Assembly: GCA_002305715.1 (NCBI GenBank) | Contig: DBQD01000057.1 | Coordinates: 1-21,279 of the forward strand | DNA: 21,279 bases | Reading direction: 5' to 3' | From: Proteiniphilum sp. UBA1403 | Lineage (GTDB): Bacteria; Bacteroidota; Bacteroidia; Bacteroidales; Dysgonomonadaceae | Shown here: piece after piece, positions 7,232 to 15,472 of the stretch | Position numbering within the stretch: position 1 is the stretch's first letter | How the letters are laid out: each line of letters opens with the position of its first letter | Made by a program: the position numbers and the translations under genes | The notes under the pieces: generated by a model | What the model was told of the DNA's origin: nothing | Databases searched by the model: none | What the model saw: only the letters and a program-made list of their open reading frames with translations

Positions 7232-8110
7232 ATGTCGAATAAGAAAAAAGTATCCATTTTTCGGTTTTTAAATGCAAAGATTACATCAACAATCAGTATT
7301 TCACTGGTTTTGGTGTTATTGGGGCTGACAATACTGATTCTTTTCATGGGAAATGGCTTGTCGCAGTACATGAAAGAAAACACAAGTTTCAATGTCATGC
7401 TCTCTTCTGATGTTAGTGATGCGCGTATTACTGCAATCCGTAAAAATCTTGATGCGATGCCGTTCGTTAAATCATCACGTTTCATCAGCAAGGAGGAAGC
7501 TAAAGAACAATTGATAAATGATTTGGGAGAGGATCCTGAGGAGTTGCTTGGATATAATCCGGCTCAGGACTGTATTGAGATATTTCTTCATGCAGATTAT
7601 GCAAATAATGACAGTATCCGAGTGATCAACACTATCATCCGGCAGGAAAATAATGTCACTGACTTACTGTATCAACAAGAGGCAATTGACTTAATCAACG
7701 ATAATATTTCTAAATTGATGTCGGTACTGCTGATTTTAGCTGCCATTCTTTCATTAATTTCATTTGCACTTATACGGAACACTGTTCGACTAAGTATATA
7801 TTCAAAAAGGTTTCTAATTCACACTATGAAGTTGGTAGGGGCAACACCTGCTTTTATACGAAAGCCATTTTTGATACATAATGTGTACACAGGTATTATA
7901 GCGGGTATAATTGCTAATGGAATTATTTGGCTTATAATTACCTATTTTAGTAAAGAATATGTTTCGATGGAGCCTATCATGACAGTAACCGACCTTACTG
8001 TTGTATTTGGGACGGTTATTATACTTGGGGTGTTGATAACGACATTAGCTACTGCTTTTGCTGTAAATAAGTATCTTAAAATGCAGACTGATCAGCTTTA
8101 TTACATATAA
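7232..8110 (+). CDS. ftsX: Cell division protein FtsX
   Basis: A 292-residue permease-like subunit of the FtsEX complex. FtsEX acts in the inner membrane at the division site and controls peptidoglycan hydrolases in the periplasm. A cytoplasmic N-terminus is followed by transmembrane segment 1 at about 20-40. Next come a periplasmic domain at about 45-160, containing the FISKEEAKEQL segment common in FtsX, and three more membrane segments near 162-182, 218-240 and 255-278. The MKLVGATPAFIRKPF segment after the second helix is the FtsX signature. The partner ATPase FtsE is not in the window, as is common in Bacteroidota where the two genes lie apart. It is the first gene of a six-gene run and is followed 14 bases later by the DUF3098 gene. 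Confidence 0.93.
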   Translation: MSNKKKVSIFRFLNAKITSTISISLVLVLLGLTILILFMGNGLSQYMKENTSFNVMLSSDVSDARITAIRKNLDAMPFVKSSRFISKEEAKEQLINDLGEDPEELLGYNPAQDCIEIFLHADYANNDSIRVINTIIRQENNVTDLLYQQEAIDLINDNISKLMSVLLILAAILSLISFALIRNTVRLSIYSKRFLIHTMKLVGATPAFIRKPFLIHNVYTGIIAGIIANGIIWLIITYFSKEYVSMEPIMTVTDLTVVFGTVIILGVLITTLATAFAVNKYLKMQTDQLYYI

Positions 8111-8124
8111 AATCTACAAGATAT

Positions 8125-8364
8125 ATGTCACAAAAAAACTTTGCACTTAGCAAAAAGAATCTTTTTATTTGTGGGATTGCCATGCTCTTAATAATTTCAG
8201 GCTTCTTGCTAATGACAGGCAATCCTACTTCTTTTGAAGGTGGTTTTGAACCTGATATCTTCAGTGCTCGTAGAATTAAGTTTGGACCGATTGTTGCTCT
8301 ATCCGGTTTCGCATTGATGATTGTTGGTATTCTTTATCCATCAAAAGTAAATACGAAGAAGTAG
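8125..8364 (+). CDS. DUF3098 small membrane protein
   Basis: A 79-residue protein with two predicted membrane helices (about 11-31 and 53-73). They are joined by a loop containing NPTSFEGGFEPDIFSARRIKFGP, the most conserved part of this family. It belongs to DUF3098, a Bacteroidota family of unknown function that usually lies between ftsX and uppP, as it does here (14 bases after ftsX, 39 bases before uppP). The position suggests a role at the division or cell-wall machinery, but no experiment-based function is known to me. The short length and hydrophobic composition fit a small accessory subunit. Confidence 0.88.
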   Translation: MSQKNFALSKKNLFICGIAMLLIISGFLLMTGNPTSFEGGFEPDIFSARRIKFGPIVALSGFALMIVGILYPSKVNTKK

Positions 8365-8403
8365 GAAATCGGATTTCGGTTATCAATCCAAAATGACAAC
8401 TTC

Positions 8404-9282
8404 ATGAATATATTTGAAGCAATTATTATTGCTATTGTAGAGGGTCTTACAGAATTTCTGCCAGTTTCATCCACGGGTCATATGATTATTACCCAAGCAC
8501 TGCTTGGTGTTGATAGTTCTCCATTTGTAAAAGCATTTACGGTAAATATTCAGTTTGGTGCAATTTTATCGGTTGTAATTCTTTACTGGAAACGTTTCTT
8601 TAAATTAAACACTTCGCTGCCTGATAATTTAAAGAACACAGGCTCCACTCTGTTTGTTAATAAATGGGGAATCGTTAGACGTTTTTTCTGGAAATTCGAC
8701 TTTTATTGGAAACTTTTCATTGCAATGATTCCTGCAGGTGTGATAGCGTTGCTTTTCGGAGATTACATTGATGCAATGCTAGAGAGCGTAATAGTTGTTG
8801 CTGTCATGCTGGTTGTGGGGGGCATTTTCATGTTGTTCGTTGATAGATGGTTCAACAAAAAGTCACTCGATCAGTCGATTACATGGAAGCGATCATTGAA
8901 AATTGGTTTTTTTCAGTGTATTGCCATGATTCCAGGCGTTTCGCGTTCTATGGCCACCATTGTTGGTGGAATGGGAACAAAACTATCTCGTAAAAATGCA
9001 GCGGAATTTTCTTTCTTTCTTGCCGTACCTACAATGGCTGCGGCAGCCGGATACAAGCTTATTAAACTTTTGCAAGATCCGGTTAGTAGCGAGATGTTGA
9101 ACGAAAATCTTGCTATATTAATGATAGGCAATGTTGTAGCTTTTATTGTGGCTATATTTGCCATTCGTTTTTTTATCAATTTTCTCACCAAACATGGCTT
9201 TAAGGCATTTGGAATTTATCGAATTATTGTCGGTGCATTGCTGCTGGTATGTTTTTTCGCAGGTGCTGATTTAAGTATTTAA
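8404..9282 (+). CDS. uppP: Undecaprenyl-diphosphatase UppP (BacA)
   Basis: A 292-residue integral membrane enzyme that removes a phosphate from undecaprenyl diphosphate, regenerating the lipid carrier used for peptidoglycan and other envelope glycans. It can also give bacitracin resistance when abundant. The two catalytic motifs are intact: EGLTEFLPVSSTGH at 13-26, and PGVSRSMATIVGGM at 177-190, whose arginine contacts the phosphate. Hydrophobic segments cover most of the rest, and the length is normal for the family. It is 39 bases after the DUF3098 gene and 5 bases before truB, inside one operon. Confidence 0.96.
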   Translation: MNIFEAIIIAIVEGLTEFLPVSSTGHMIITQALLGVDSSPFVKAFTVNIQFGAILSVVILYWKRFFKLNTSLPDNLKNTGSTLFVNKWGIVRRFFWKFDFYWKLFIAMIPAGVIALLFGDYIDAMLESVIVVAVMLVVGGIFMLFVDRWFNKKSLDQSITWKRSLKIGFFQCIAMIPGVSRSMATIVGGMGTKLSRKNAAEFSFFLAVPTMAAAAGYKLIKLLQDPVSSEMLNENLAILMIGNVVAFIVAIFAIRFFINFLTKHGFKAFGIYRIIVGALLLVCFFAGADLSI

Positions 9283-9287
9283 CTTCA

Positions 9288-9971
9288 ATGGATTTTATAG
9301 AAGGTGAAATTATCTATATAAACAAACCATTACACTGGACTTCGTTTCGAGTGGTTCGGGTTTTAAGGGCTAAGATATGTCAGAAGCTTAAGATTAAAAA
9401 GCTAAAAGTTGGACATGCTGGGACCCTCGACCCCCTTGCTACGGGTGTGATGGTTGTTTGTACTGGAAAAAAAACAAAACTGATTGAGAAACTGCAGGCT
9501 GGGACAAAAGAGTATATTGCACAAATTAGATTGGGGGCTACTACTCCTTCATTTGATTTGGAGACTGAGATCAATGCGGAATATCCTACTGATCATATAA
9601 CAAAAGAGCAGGTACAATTGGTTCTTAACCAGTTTAAAGGTACTATAGAACAGGTTCCTCCACTCTTTTCTGCCGTAAAAGTGGACGGAAAAAGAGCGTA
9701 TGAATTTGCTCGTAAAAATGAAGAAGTTGAACTTAAACCTAAAATCTTGGTTATAAATGATATTGAATTGATTTCTTACGATATTCCTCATATTTTAATC
9801 CGTGTTGTTTGCAGCAAGGGAACTTATATTAGAGCTCTTGCAAGGGATATTGGTGAGGCACTAAAATCTGGCGCACACTTAACCGCATTGAAACGCACAA
9901 GAGTAGGTGATGCTACTTTGGACAATTGCATGGAGATGGAAGAAATTGATCAGTTTTTAGCAAGAATATAG
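9288..9971 (+). CDS. truB: tRNA pseudouridine(55) synthase TruB, short form
   Basis: A 227-residue pseudouridine synthase that converts U55 in the T-loop of tRNAs. INKPLHWTSF begins the core, and VGHAGTLDPLATGVM (41-55) contains the catalytic Asp48. GTYIRALARDIG near 188-199 is the later conserved core motif. It is clearly shorter than the roughly 300-residue proteobacterial enzyme because it stops soon after the catalytic domain and lacks a C-terminal PUA-like RNA-binding domain. Short forms are common in Bacteroidota, so this is not a truncation. It starts 5 bases after uppP and ends 12 bases before queA. Confidence 0.95.
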   Translation: MDFIEGEIIYINKPLHWTSFRVVRVLRAKICQKLKIKKLKVGHAGTLDPLATGVMVVCTGKKTKLIEKLQAGTKEYIAQIRLGATTPSFDLETEINAEYPTDHITKEQVQLVLNQFKGTIEQVPPLFSAVKVDGKRAYEFARKNEEVELKPKILVINDIELISYDIPHILIRVVCSKGTYIRALARDIGEALKSGAHLTALKRTRVGDATLDNCMEMEEIDQFLARI

Positions 9972-9983
9972 AATATTGAACAT

Positions 9984-11036
9984 ATGAAACTTTCACAATT
10001 CAAATTTAATTTGCCGGAGGAACTTATTGCTAAGTACCCCGTCGATCATCGTGATGAATCTCGTCTTCTGATCGTACATAAGAAAACCGGGAAAGTGGAG
10101 CACAAAATCTTCAAAGAATTATTAGAATATTTTCAACCAGGAGATTTTTTCATTTTCAATGACACCAAGGTTTTTCCGGCAAGGCTTTTTGGGAATAAAG
10201 AGAAAACAGGAGCTAAAATTGAGGTGTTTCTTTTGAGAGAACTCAATGCCGATCAGCATTTATGGGATGTATTAGTTAATCCTGCACGGAAAATACGTAT
10301 AGGAAACAAACTCTATTTTGGTGATAACGAAGAATTGGTGGCTGAGGTTATTGATAACACTACTTCACGTGGGCGTACACTTCGCTTTCTTTACGACGGG
10401 CCATATGATGAGTTTAAAAAACAACTTTTTTCAATAGGTGAGACTCCTATTCCTGAATATCTCGAGCGCGAAGCAGTTCCAGAAGATGCGGAACGATATC
10501 AAAATATTTTTGCACAAAATGAAGGTGCTGTCGTTGCACCAGCAGCAGGACTACATTTTAGTCGTGAGCTGATGAAAAGGATGGAGATCAAGGATATTCA
10601 ATTCGGTTTCTTGACACTCCACAACGGTCTAGGTGCTTATCGCATGATTGATGTGGAAGATCTGACCAAACACAAAATGGAGTCCGAACAGATGATGATT
10701 AGTGCTGAATTGTGCGAAAAAGTGAACAAGGCCAAAGATGAAGAAAGAAATATATGTGCAGTCGGAACCTCTGTTTTACGTGCTGTGGAAACTACGGTAA
10801 GTACCGATGGTCATTTAAAACCAAGGGAGGGTTGGACTAACAAGTTTATATTTCCTCCATACGACTTTACTCTTACAAACAATTTGATCACTAACTTTCA
10901 TTTGCCTTATTCCACATTATTGATGATGACATGTGCCTTTGGTGGTTATGAAAATATAATGGGAGCCTATGAAGAAGCGATAAAAGAAAAATATCGCTTT
11001 GGGGCATATGGTGACGCAATGTTGATTGTGGAATAA
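9984..11036 (+). CDS. queA: S-adenosylmethionine:tRNA ribosyltransferase-isomerase QueA
   Basis: A 350-residue enzyme that transfers the ribosyl part of S-adenosylmethionine to preQ1 in tRNA, giving epoxyqueuosine at wobble position 34. Family motifs are complete: LPEELIAKYP at 10-19, FIFNDTKVFPARLFG at 56-70, EGAVVAPAAGLHFS near 180-193, FLTLHNGLGAYR near 209-220 and NNLITNFHLPYSTLLMM near 304-320. Its length is typical. It lies 12 bases after truB and 7 bases before folK, so two tRNA-modification genes are adjacent. The other queuosine genes are not in the window. Confidence 0.97.
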   Translation: MKLSQFKFNLPEELIAKYPVDHRDESRLLIVHKKTGKVEHKIFKELLEYFQPGDFFIFNDTKVFPARLFGNKEKTGAKIEVFLLRELNADQHLWDVLVNPARKIRIGNKLYFGDNEELVAEVIDNTTSRGRTLRFLYDGPYDEFKKQLFSIGETPIPEYLEREAVPEDAERYQNIFAQNEGAVVAPAAGLHFSRELMKRMEIKDIQFGFLTLHNGLGAYRMIDVEDLTKHKMESEQMMISAELCEKVNKAKDEERNICAVGTSVLRAVETTVSTDGHLKPREGWTNKFIFPPYDFTLTNNLITNFHLPYSTLLMMTCAFGGYENIMGAYEEAIKEKYRFGAYGDAMLIVE

Positions 11037-11043
11037 TTTAACA

Positions 11044-11526
11044 ATGGTTTCTTCCATTTTTTTGTCATTGGGCTCCAATTTGGGTAATAAAGAGCAAAAT
11101 ATTTCGATTGCACTTGAAATGATTGAAGAGCGGATAGGAAAGATTATTTCCCTATCCGCTCTTCATATTACCACTCCAATAGGATTTTATTCAAGGAATG
11201 ATTTTATAAATTGTGTATGCGAAGTGGTCTCTATCTTGGATATTAGAAGGTTATTCTCAATCACGCAAGATATTGAAAAAGAGATGGGTAGGTGTAAAAA
11301 AAGTGTTGCTGGGCAATATAGCGACCGAATCATTGATATTGACCTTATTATGGCCGGTGATTTGGTATTAAACACAGCATCACTTACCATTCCTCATCCC
11401 AAATTCCATAACCGTGATTTTGTACTTACACCCTTGTGTGAAATAGCTCCAGAATTGATTCATCCTCTATTAGGAAAGAGTGTGCGGCAGTTAAAGCAAG
11501 AACTGGATCAAAAACATATTGAGTAA
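11044..11526 (+). CDS. folK: HPPK, 6-hydroxymethyl-7,8-dihydropterin pyrophosphokinase FolK
   Basis: A 160-residue cytoplasmic enzyme of folate synthesis that pyrophosphorylates 6-hydroxymethyl-dihydropterin with ATP. FLSLGSNLGNKEQNI (6-20) is the N-terminal signature. DRIIDIDLI (94-102) carries the metal-binding Asp pair, and PHPKFHNRDFVLTPL (117-131) is the second signature. The start is set at the ATG 7 bases after queA; an upstream TTG at 11026 would overlap queA and add six residues with no family resemblance. The protein is a normal stand-alone HPPK, not fused to FolP or FolB. A 15-bp perfect inverted repeat lies within the coding region (11124-11165). It is the last gene of the ftsX operon. 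Confidence 0.94.
   Translation: MVSSIFLSLGSNLGNKEQNISIALEMIEERIGKIISLSALHITTPIGFYSRNDFINCVCEVVSILDIRRLFSITQDIEKEMGRCKKSVAGQYSDRIIDIDLIMAGDLVLNTASLTIPHPKFHNRDFVLTPLCEIAPELIHPLLGKSVRQLKQELDQKHIE
11124..11165. repeat. Long perfect inverted repeat inside folK
   Basis: The 15-base arm at 11124-11138 (TGAAGAGCGGATAGG) is perfectly complementary to 11151-11165 (CCTATCCGCTCTTCA), with a 12-base spacer. The pairing can continue after one mismatch. It encodes roughly IEERIGKIISLSALH, which fits the HPPK family, so the coding function is intact. There is no T run after it on either strand, so it is not a standard terminator. Confidence 0.8.
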
Positions 11527-11705
11527 ATATATCAAATAGATAATGTAAAAGGAGACTTGGTAAAACTTCAATGCGATAAAACCTTCATTCATCATATGTA
11601 CAATTGAATAATATTATATCCTTTAGCATTCATCCTAATAAAAATGTAGATTTCGTAAAAAAAGTCGCATATTTGTACTTCAAACGATAAAAAGTAAAAT
11701 CATCT

Positions 11706-12566
11706 ATGGCACTTTTTGGCAACCATTATGATTATTTTCTTGGTTACGCACTTAGCGGTGGAGGAGCTAAAGGGTTTGCTCATTTGGGCGCATTGAAGGT
11801 CCTAGAGAAATGTAAATTGAAACCAGACATAATTGCAGGTACAAGTGCAGGTGCATTGGCAGGGGTTTTTTATGCTGACGGATTTCATCCTGATGAGATT
11901 GCTGAACTTTTTCGTAAACGGGAGTTCAGGGAGTTTGTTGAGCTCACAATCCCAAAAACTGGTTTCCTTAAAAATACGGGGCTACATACTTTTCTTAAAA
12001 AGAATCTTCGAGCCTCTCGTTTTGAAGAACTTCAGATACCTTTTTGTGCCGTTGCTACTGATTGGAGTAGGGCTACTACTGTGATTTTCTCTAATGGAAA
12101 TGATTTGGTAGATGCAGTTGTGGCATCATGTTCAGTACCCATCGTTTTTTCTCCACAAGTTATGAACGGTATACAGTATGTTGACGGAGGGCTTTTGAAA
12201 AATTTTCCAGTGTCAGTTATACGCAAAAAATGTAAGTATGTAATTGGTGTAAATGTATCAATGATGATGCCTCCTTCATCGAAGGAAAATATTAAAACTA
12301 TGATGGAGCGTACCTTTAATTTAATGTCCAATTCTAACACACTTTTTGACAAATCATATTGTGATATCCTTATAGAAACCAAGGGAATAGAGAAATTCTC
12401 AATGTTTGATTTACAGAATCTACAAACAATCATTGAAGCAGGTTATCATCATGCTGCTGTAAAAATGAGTGAAGATGAGTCATGGAAAATTGTGAAGAGA
12501 TGTCTCCGACATAACGAACTGACAAAAAAAGTTCACTCCCAATTAAGTCGTTTTAAGAGAGGTTGA
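11706..12566 (+). CDS. Patatin-like phospholipase/esterase (RssA/YlbK type)
   Basis: A 286-residue patatin-like hydrolase. The oxyanion-hole motif SGGGAKGFAHLGAL (17-30) is followed by the nucleophile elbow GTSAG with Ser47. The second member of the dyad, Asp160, is in VDGGLLKNFP. No signal peptide is present, so it is likely cytoplasmic or membrane-associated rather than one of the secreted patatin-barrel fusions. It probably cleaves acyl esters of lipids; the substrate cannot be predicted. The 179-base gap before it holds no gene that I can see; CATATTTG at 11668-11675 is a weak -7 candidate. The GH13 gene follows after 13 bases, suggesting co-transcription. Confidence 0.9.
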   Translation: MALFGNHYDYFLGYALSGGGAKGFAHLGALKVLEKCKLKPDIIAGTSAGALAGVFYADGFHPDEIAELFRKREFREFVELTIPKTGFLKNTGLHTFLKKNLRASRFEELQIPFCAVATDWSRATTVIFSNGNDLVDAVVASCSVPIVFSPQVMNGIQYVDGGLLKNFPVSVIRKKCKYVIGVNVSMMMPPSSKENIKTMMERTFNLMSNSNTLFDKSYCDILIETKGIEKFSMFDLQNLQTIIEAGYHHAAVKMSEDESWKIVKRCLRHNELTKKVHSQLSRFKRG

Positions 12567-12579
12567 TTTCCAGATAATT

Positions 12580-14271
12580 ATGAGCCACAGGAAAATCTTT
12601 ATTTATCAATTACTCCCCCGATTGTTCGGTAATAAAGGTGGTGCAAACAAGCGATACGGAACCTTGGAAGAAAATGGATGTGGTAAATTTAATGATTTGA
12701 CCAACAGTGTCTTGCGTAAAATTAAAGAATGTGGATATTCCCATGTGTGGTATATTGGTGTGTTGGCACATGCTTCAAAGACCGATTACACAACTTTTGG
12801 CATTCCACAGCAGTTTCCTGAAATTGTCAAGGGCAATGCAGGATCTCCATATGCAATACGTGATTATTACGATGTGGACCCTGATCTGGCCACCAACATT
12901 CCTAAAAGAATGCAGGAGTTTGAAAACCTGGTTAGTCGTACCCAGAAAAATGGTTTGAAAGTGATCATCGACTTTGTTCCCAACCATGTGTCTCGCAATT
13001 ACCAATCAATCTGTAAACCAGCAAATATAGCTGATTTGGGGGAGAACGATGATAAACGAGTTGACTTCTCACCACAAAACAACTTTTACTATATCCCGGG
13101 TAAGATGCTTGATATTCAATTTGGGGATACTGTTTCAGAGGTGAAAAACTATAATGAATATCCTGCAAAAGTGACAGGTAATGATTGTTTTACACACCAA
13201 CCCTCAGTACAAGATTGGTATGAAACGGTAAAGCTGAACTATGGTGTTGATTACCAAAATGGTAGAACTGAGCATTTCGATCCTATCCCGGATACGTGGA
13301 TAAAGATGAAAGATATTCTTTTATATTGGGCTGGTAAAAGTGTTGACGGATTTCGTTGCGATATGGCTGAAATGGTACCTTTAGCATTCTGGCAATGGGT
13401 GATTCCTCAAGTTAAGAATGCATATCCTAATATTCTTTTTTTAGCTGAAATATACAATCCGAATGTCTATCGTGATTTTTTACGTCACAATACGTTTGAT
13501 TTTCTCTATGATAAAGTAGGTCTCTACGATGTTTTACGTGATGTTTCCTGCCACTATCGACCTGCATCAGATATTACCTTTGCCTTACAGCAAGTGGGCG
13601 ATATACAGTCTCAAATGCTCAATTTTCTGGAGAATCATGATGAACAAAGATTGGCATCTAACTACTTTCTGCACGATGGAGAGAAAGGGAAGGCAGCAAT
13701 GATTGTTACATGTTGCATTAACCGTAATCCTGTCATGGTGTATGCCGGTCAAGAGTTTGGTGAAAGGGGAATGGATGAAGAGGGTTTCAGTGGAAAGGAT
13801 GGACGTACAACCATCTTCGACTACTGGTCGGTTGACACTTTGAGCAGATGGAACAACAATGGTAATTGGGATGATAAACAGTTGACCGATAAAGAAAAAA
13901 AGCTACGTGATTTCTACTGCTTGTTAATTAGTTTATGTAATCAAGAAACAGCACTTTCAGAGGGTCTGTTTTATGATTTGATGAGTGCCAACTATGAGAA
14001 TATGCAATTCGACTCTACTCGTTTGTTTGTCTTTTTACGGGGCTGTAAGGAATCATGTTTACTTGTAATTGCAAATTTTGATGACAAACCTCAAGAATGT
14101 GTCGTGCACATTCCAACCAATGCTTTTTCCTTTTTTAATTTGAAAAGTAAAGAAAATGGGAAACTGACTCCTCTTTTGCGAAAAGGTGATGAAATTCATT
14201 TTACACAAGAATTGCCTATTAGAATAAAGCTTGATGCGTATATAGGTGAAATATATCGCATTTCTTTTTAA
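12580..14271 (+). CDS. Cytoplasmic GH13 alpha-amylase-family glycosidase
   Basis: A 563-residue glycoside hydrolase of family GH13. The four conserved barrel regions are present: DFVPNHV (131-137), GFRCDMAEM with nucleophile Asp261, FLAEIYNP with acid/base Glu290, and ENHDEQR with the transition-state Asp354. A small beta-sandwich domain follows from about 465 to the end. No signal peptide or lipobox is visible, so it should act inside the cell on alpha-glucans or maltodextrins, unlike the surface SusG amylases. The N-terminal segment IYQLLPRLFGNKGGANKRYG is characteristic of this Bacteroidota group. The subfamily and exact specificity are not determined. It is 13 bases downstream of the patatin-like gene; no Sus or other carbohydrate genes are adjacent. 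Confidence 0.9.
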   Translation: MSHRKIFIYQLLPRLFGNKGGANKRYGTLEENGCGKFNDLTNSVLRKIKECGYSHVWYIGVLAHASKTDYTTFGIPQQFPEIVKGNAGSPYAIRDYYDVDPDLATNIPKRMQEFENLVSRTQKNGLKVIIDFVPNHVSRNYQSICKPANIADLGENDDKRVDFSPQNNFYYIPGKMLDIQFGDTVSEVKNYNEYPAKVTGNDCFTHQPSVQDWYETVKLNYGVDYQNGRTEHFDPIPDTWIKMKDILLYWAGKSVDGFRCDMAEMVPLAFWQWVIPQVKNAYPNILFLAEIYNPNVYRDFLRHNTFDFLYDKVGLYDVLRDVSCHYRPASDITFALQQVGDIQSQMLNFLENHDEQRLASNYFLHDGEKGKAAMIVTCCINRNPVMVYAGQEFGERGMDEEGFSGKDGRTTIFDYWSVDTLSRWNNNGNWDDKQLTDKEKKLRDFYCLLISLCNQETALSEGLFYDLMSANYENMQFDSTRLFVFLRGCKESCLLVIANFDDKPQECVVHIPTNAFSFFNLKSKENGKLTPLLRKGDEIHFTQELPIRIKLDAYIGEIYRISF

Positions 14272-14301
14272 GATATTTCTCTTTATTGCATATAGTTTTT
14301 G

Positions 14302-14309
14302 TACTTTTG
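14302..14309 (+). promoter_or_regulatory. -7 box of prs
   Basis: TACTTTTG is a full match to the Bacteroidota -7 consensus TAnnTTTG. It lies 73 bases upstream of the prs ATG, in the 111-base gap after the GH13 gene. A transcript from here would start near 14315, which excludes the longer reading frame opening at 14299 and supports the ATG at 14383. Confidence 0.55.
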
Positions 14310-14382
14310 TAAAATTATTTGTTCTATTTCAGAGAAAAAATTCACGTATAAACAATATCACAGTTCTTTCAAATTTAAAAGC

Positions 14383-15318
14383 ATGCAGGAGAGACCTTTT
14401 AAAATCTTTTCGGGAAGTAAATCACGTTACTTCGCAGAGAAGGTGTGTAACAGTCTGGGTTGCCCACTAGGCAACATGATCATTGAACATTTTGCCGACG
14501 GAGAGTTTGCCGTTTCTTACGAAGAGTCTATTCGTGGTAAACAGGTATTTTTGATTCAATCGACTTTCCCGAATTCGGATAACCTAATGGAGTTATTGCT
14601 GATGATTGATGCAGCAAAACGAGCATCTGCAAAATCCATCGTGGCCGTTATTCCGTATTTCGGATGGGCAAGACAAGATAGAAAAGACAAGCCACGAGTT
14701 AGTATCGGTGCAAAGCTAATAGCAGATATGTTGGCAGCAGCTGGTATAAATAGGCTTATAACCATGGATTTGCATGCAGATCAGATTCAGGGTTTTTTTA
14801 ATGTACCAGTAGACCACCTTTATGGATCGGGCGTATTTATTGAGTATGTGAAACAACTCGATTTGAGTAATGCTGTCATCGCTACTCCTGATGTGGGTGG
14901 GACAAAACGTGCCAGTGCTTATTCTAAGTTTTTAGGTTGCCCCATGGTGATCTGTTACAAGTTGCGTAAAAAAGCAAATGAAATTTCAGATATGCAAATT
15001 ATCGGTGACGTTACAGGTATGGATGTAATTCTGATCGATGATATTGTTGATACGGCCGGCACCATTACAAGAGCTGCTGATTTGATAATGGAACATGGAG
15101 CAAATTCTGTTAGAGCAATTGCTAGTCATGCTGTTATGTCGGATCCTGCTTCTCTTAGGGTAGATCAATCACATCTGAAGGAAATAATTTTTACAGACAG
15201 CATTCCTTATTCAAAAAAATCGGAAAAAGTGAAAATTCTATCTGTGGCTGATATGTTTGCGAACTCCATCATGCGTGTTTGCAACAACGAATCCATTAGT
15301 TCACTTTACGTTGTCTGA
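14383..15318 (+). CDS. prs: Ribose-phosphate pyrophosphokinase (PRPP synthase)
   Basis: A 311-residue enzyme that makes phosphoribosyl pyrophosphate from ribose 5-phosphate and ATP, the precursor for purines, pyrimidines, NAD, histidine and tryptophan. IFSGSKSRYFAEKV opens the protein, and FADGEF lies at 37-42. VAVIPYFGWARQDRK (87-101) is the ATP-binding flexible region, and TMDLHADQIQGFF (127-139) holds catalytic His131. The PRPP loop DVILIDDIVDTAGT is at 214-227. The length equals that of ordinary class I enzymes. The frame extends upstream to a TTG at 14299, but the extra 28 residues are unlike the family and contain the promoter box. It is monocistronic, with its own promoter and terminator. 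Confidence 0.97.
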   Translation: MQERPFKIFSGSKSRYFAEKVCNSLGCPLGNMIIEHFADGEFAVSYEESIRGKQVFLIQSTFPNSDNLMELLLMIDAAKRASAKSIVAVIPYFGWARQDRKDKPRVSIGAKLIADMLAAAGINRLITMDLHADQIQGFFNVPVDHLYGSGVFIEYVKQLDLSNAVIATPDVGGTKRASAYSKFLGCPMVICYKLRKKANEISDMQIIGDVTGMDVILIDDIVDTAGTITRAADLIMEHGANSVRAIASHAVMSDPASLRVDQSHLKEIIFTDSIPYSKKSEKVKILSVADMFANSIMRVCNNESISSLYVV

Positions 15319-15339
15319 GAAAAATTAGAATTACATATC

Positions 15340-15392
15340 AATCCCTGATTCATTCTTATTAGTAATCAAATAGAATGAATTAGGGATTTTTT
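15340..15392 (+). terminator. Rho-independent terminator of prs
   Basis: A 16-bp stem with one internal mismatch (AATCCCT then ATTCATTCT at 15340-15356, pairing with AGAATGAAT then AGGGATT at 15372-15388) is followed by a T run ending at 15392. It lies 21 bases after the prs stop and faces the convergent phosphatase gene. The minus strand lacks a T run after the stem, so it mainly serves prs. Confidence 0.88.
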
Positions 15393-15472
15393 AAGATGCA
15401 TAGATACTCATTATAAAGTAGATGCAGTATCATATATCAATGTAAATTCAATTTATAGAATGCTTTGATAAT

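Noticed and set aside
11527..11705. A possible small gene or RNA in the gap after folK
   Set aside because: Short ATG frames stop after a few codons. I find no hairpin, repeat or RNA signature beyond a weak promoter-like string.
14299..14382. A 28-residue N-terminal extension of PRPP synthase
   Set aside because: It has no family similarity, starts at a TTG and contains the -7 promoter box. The ATG at 14383 gives the standard length.
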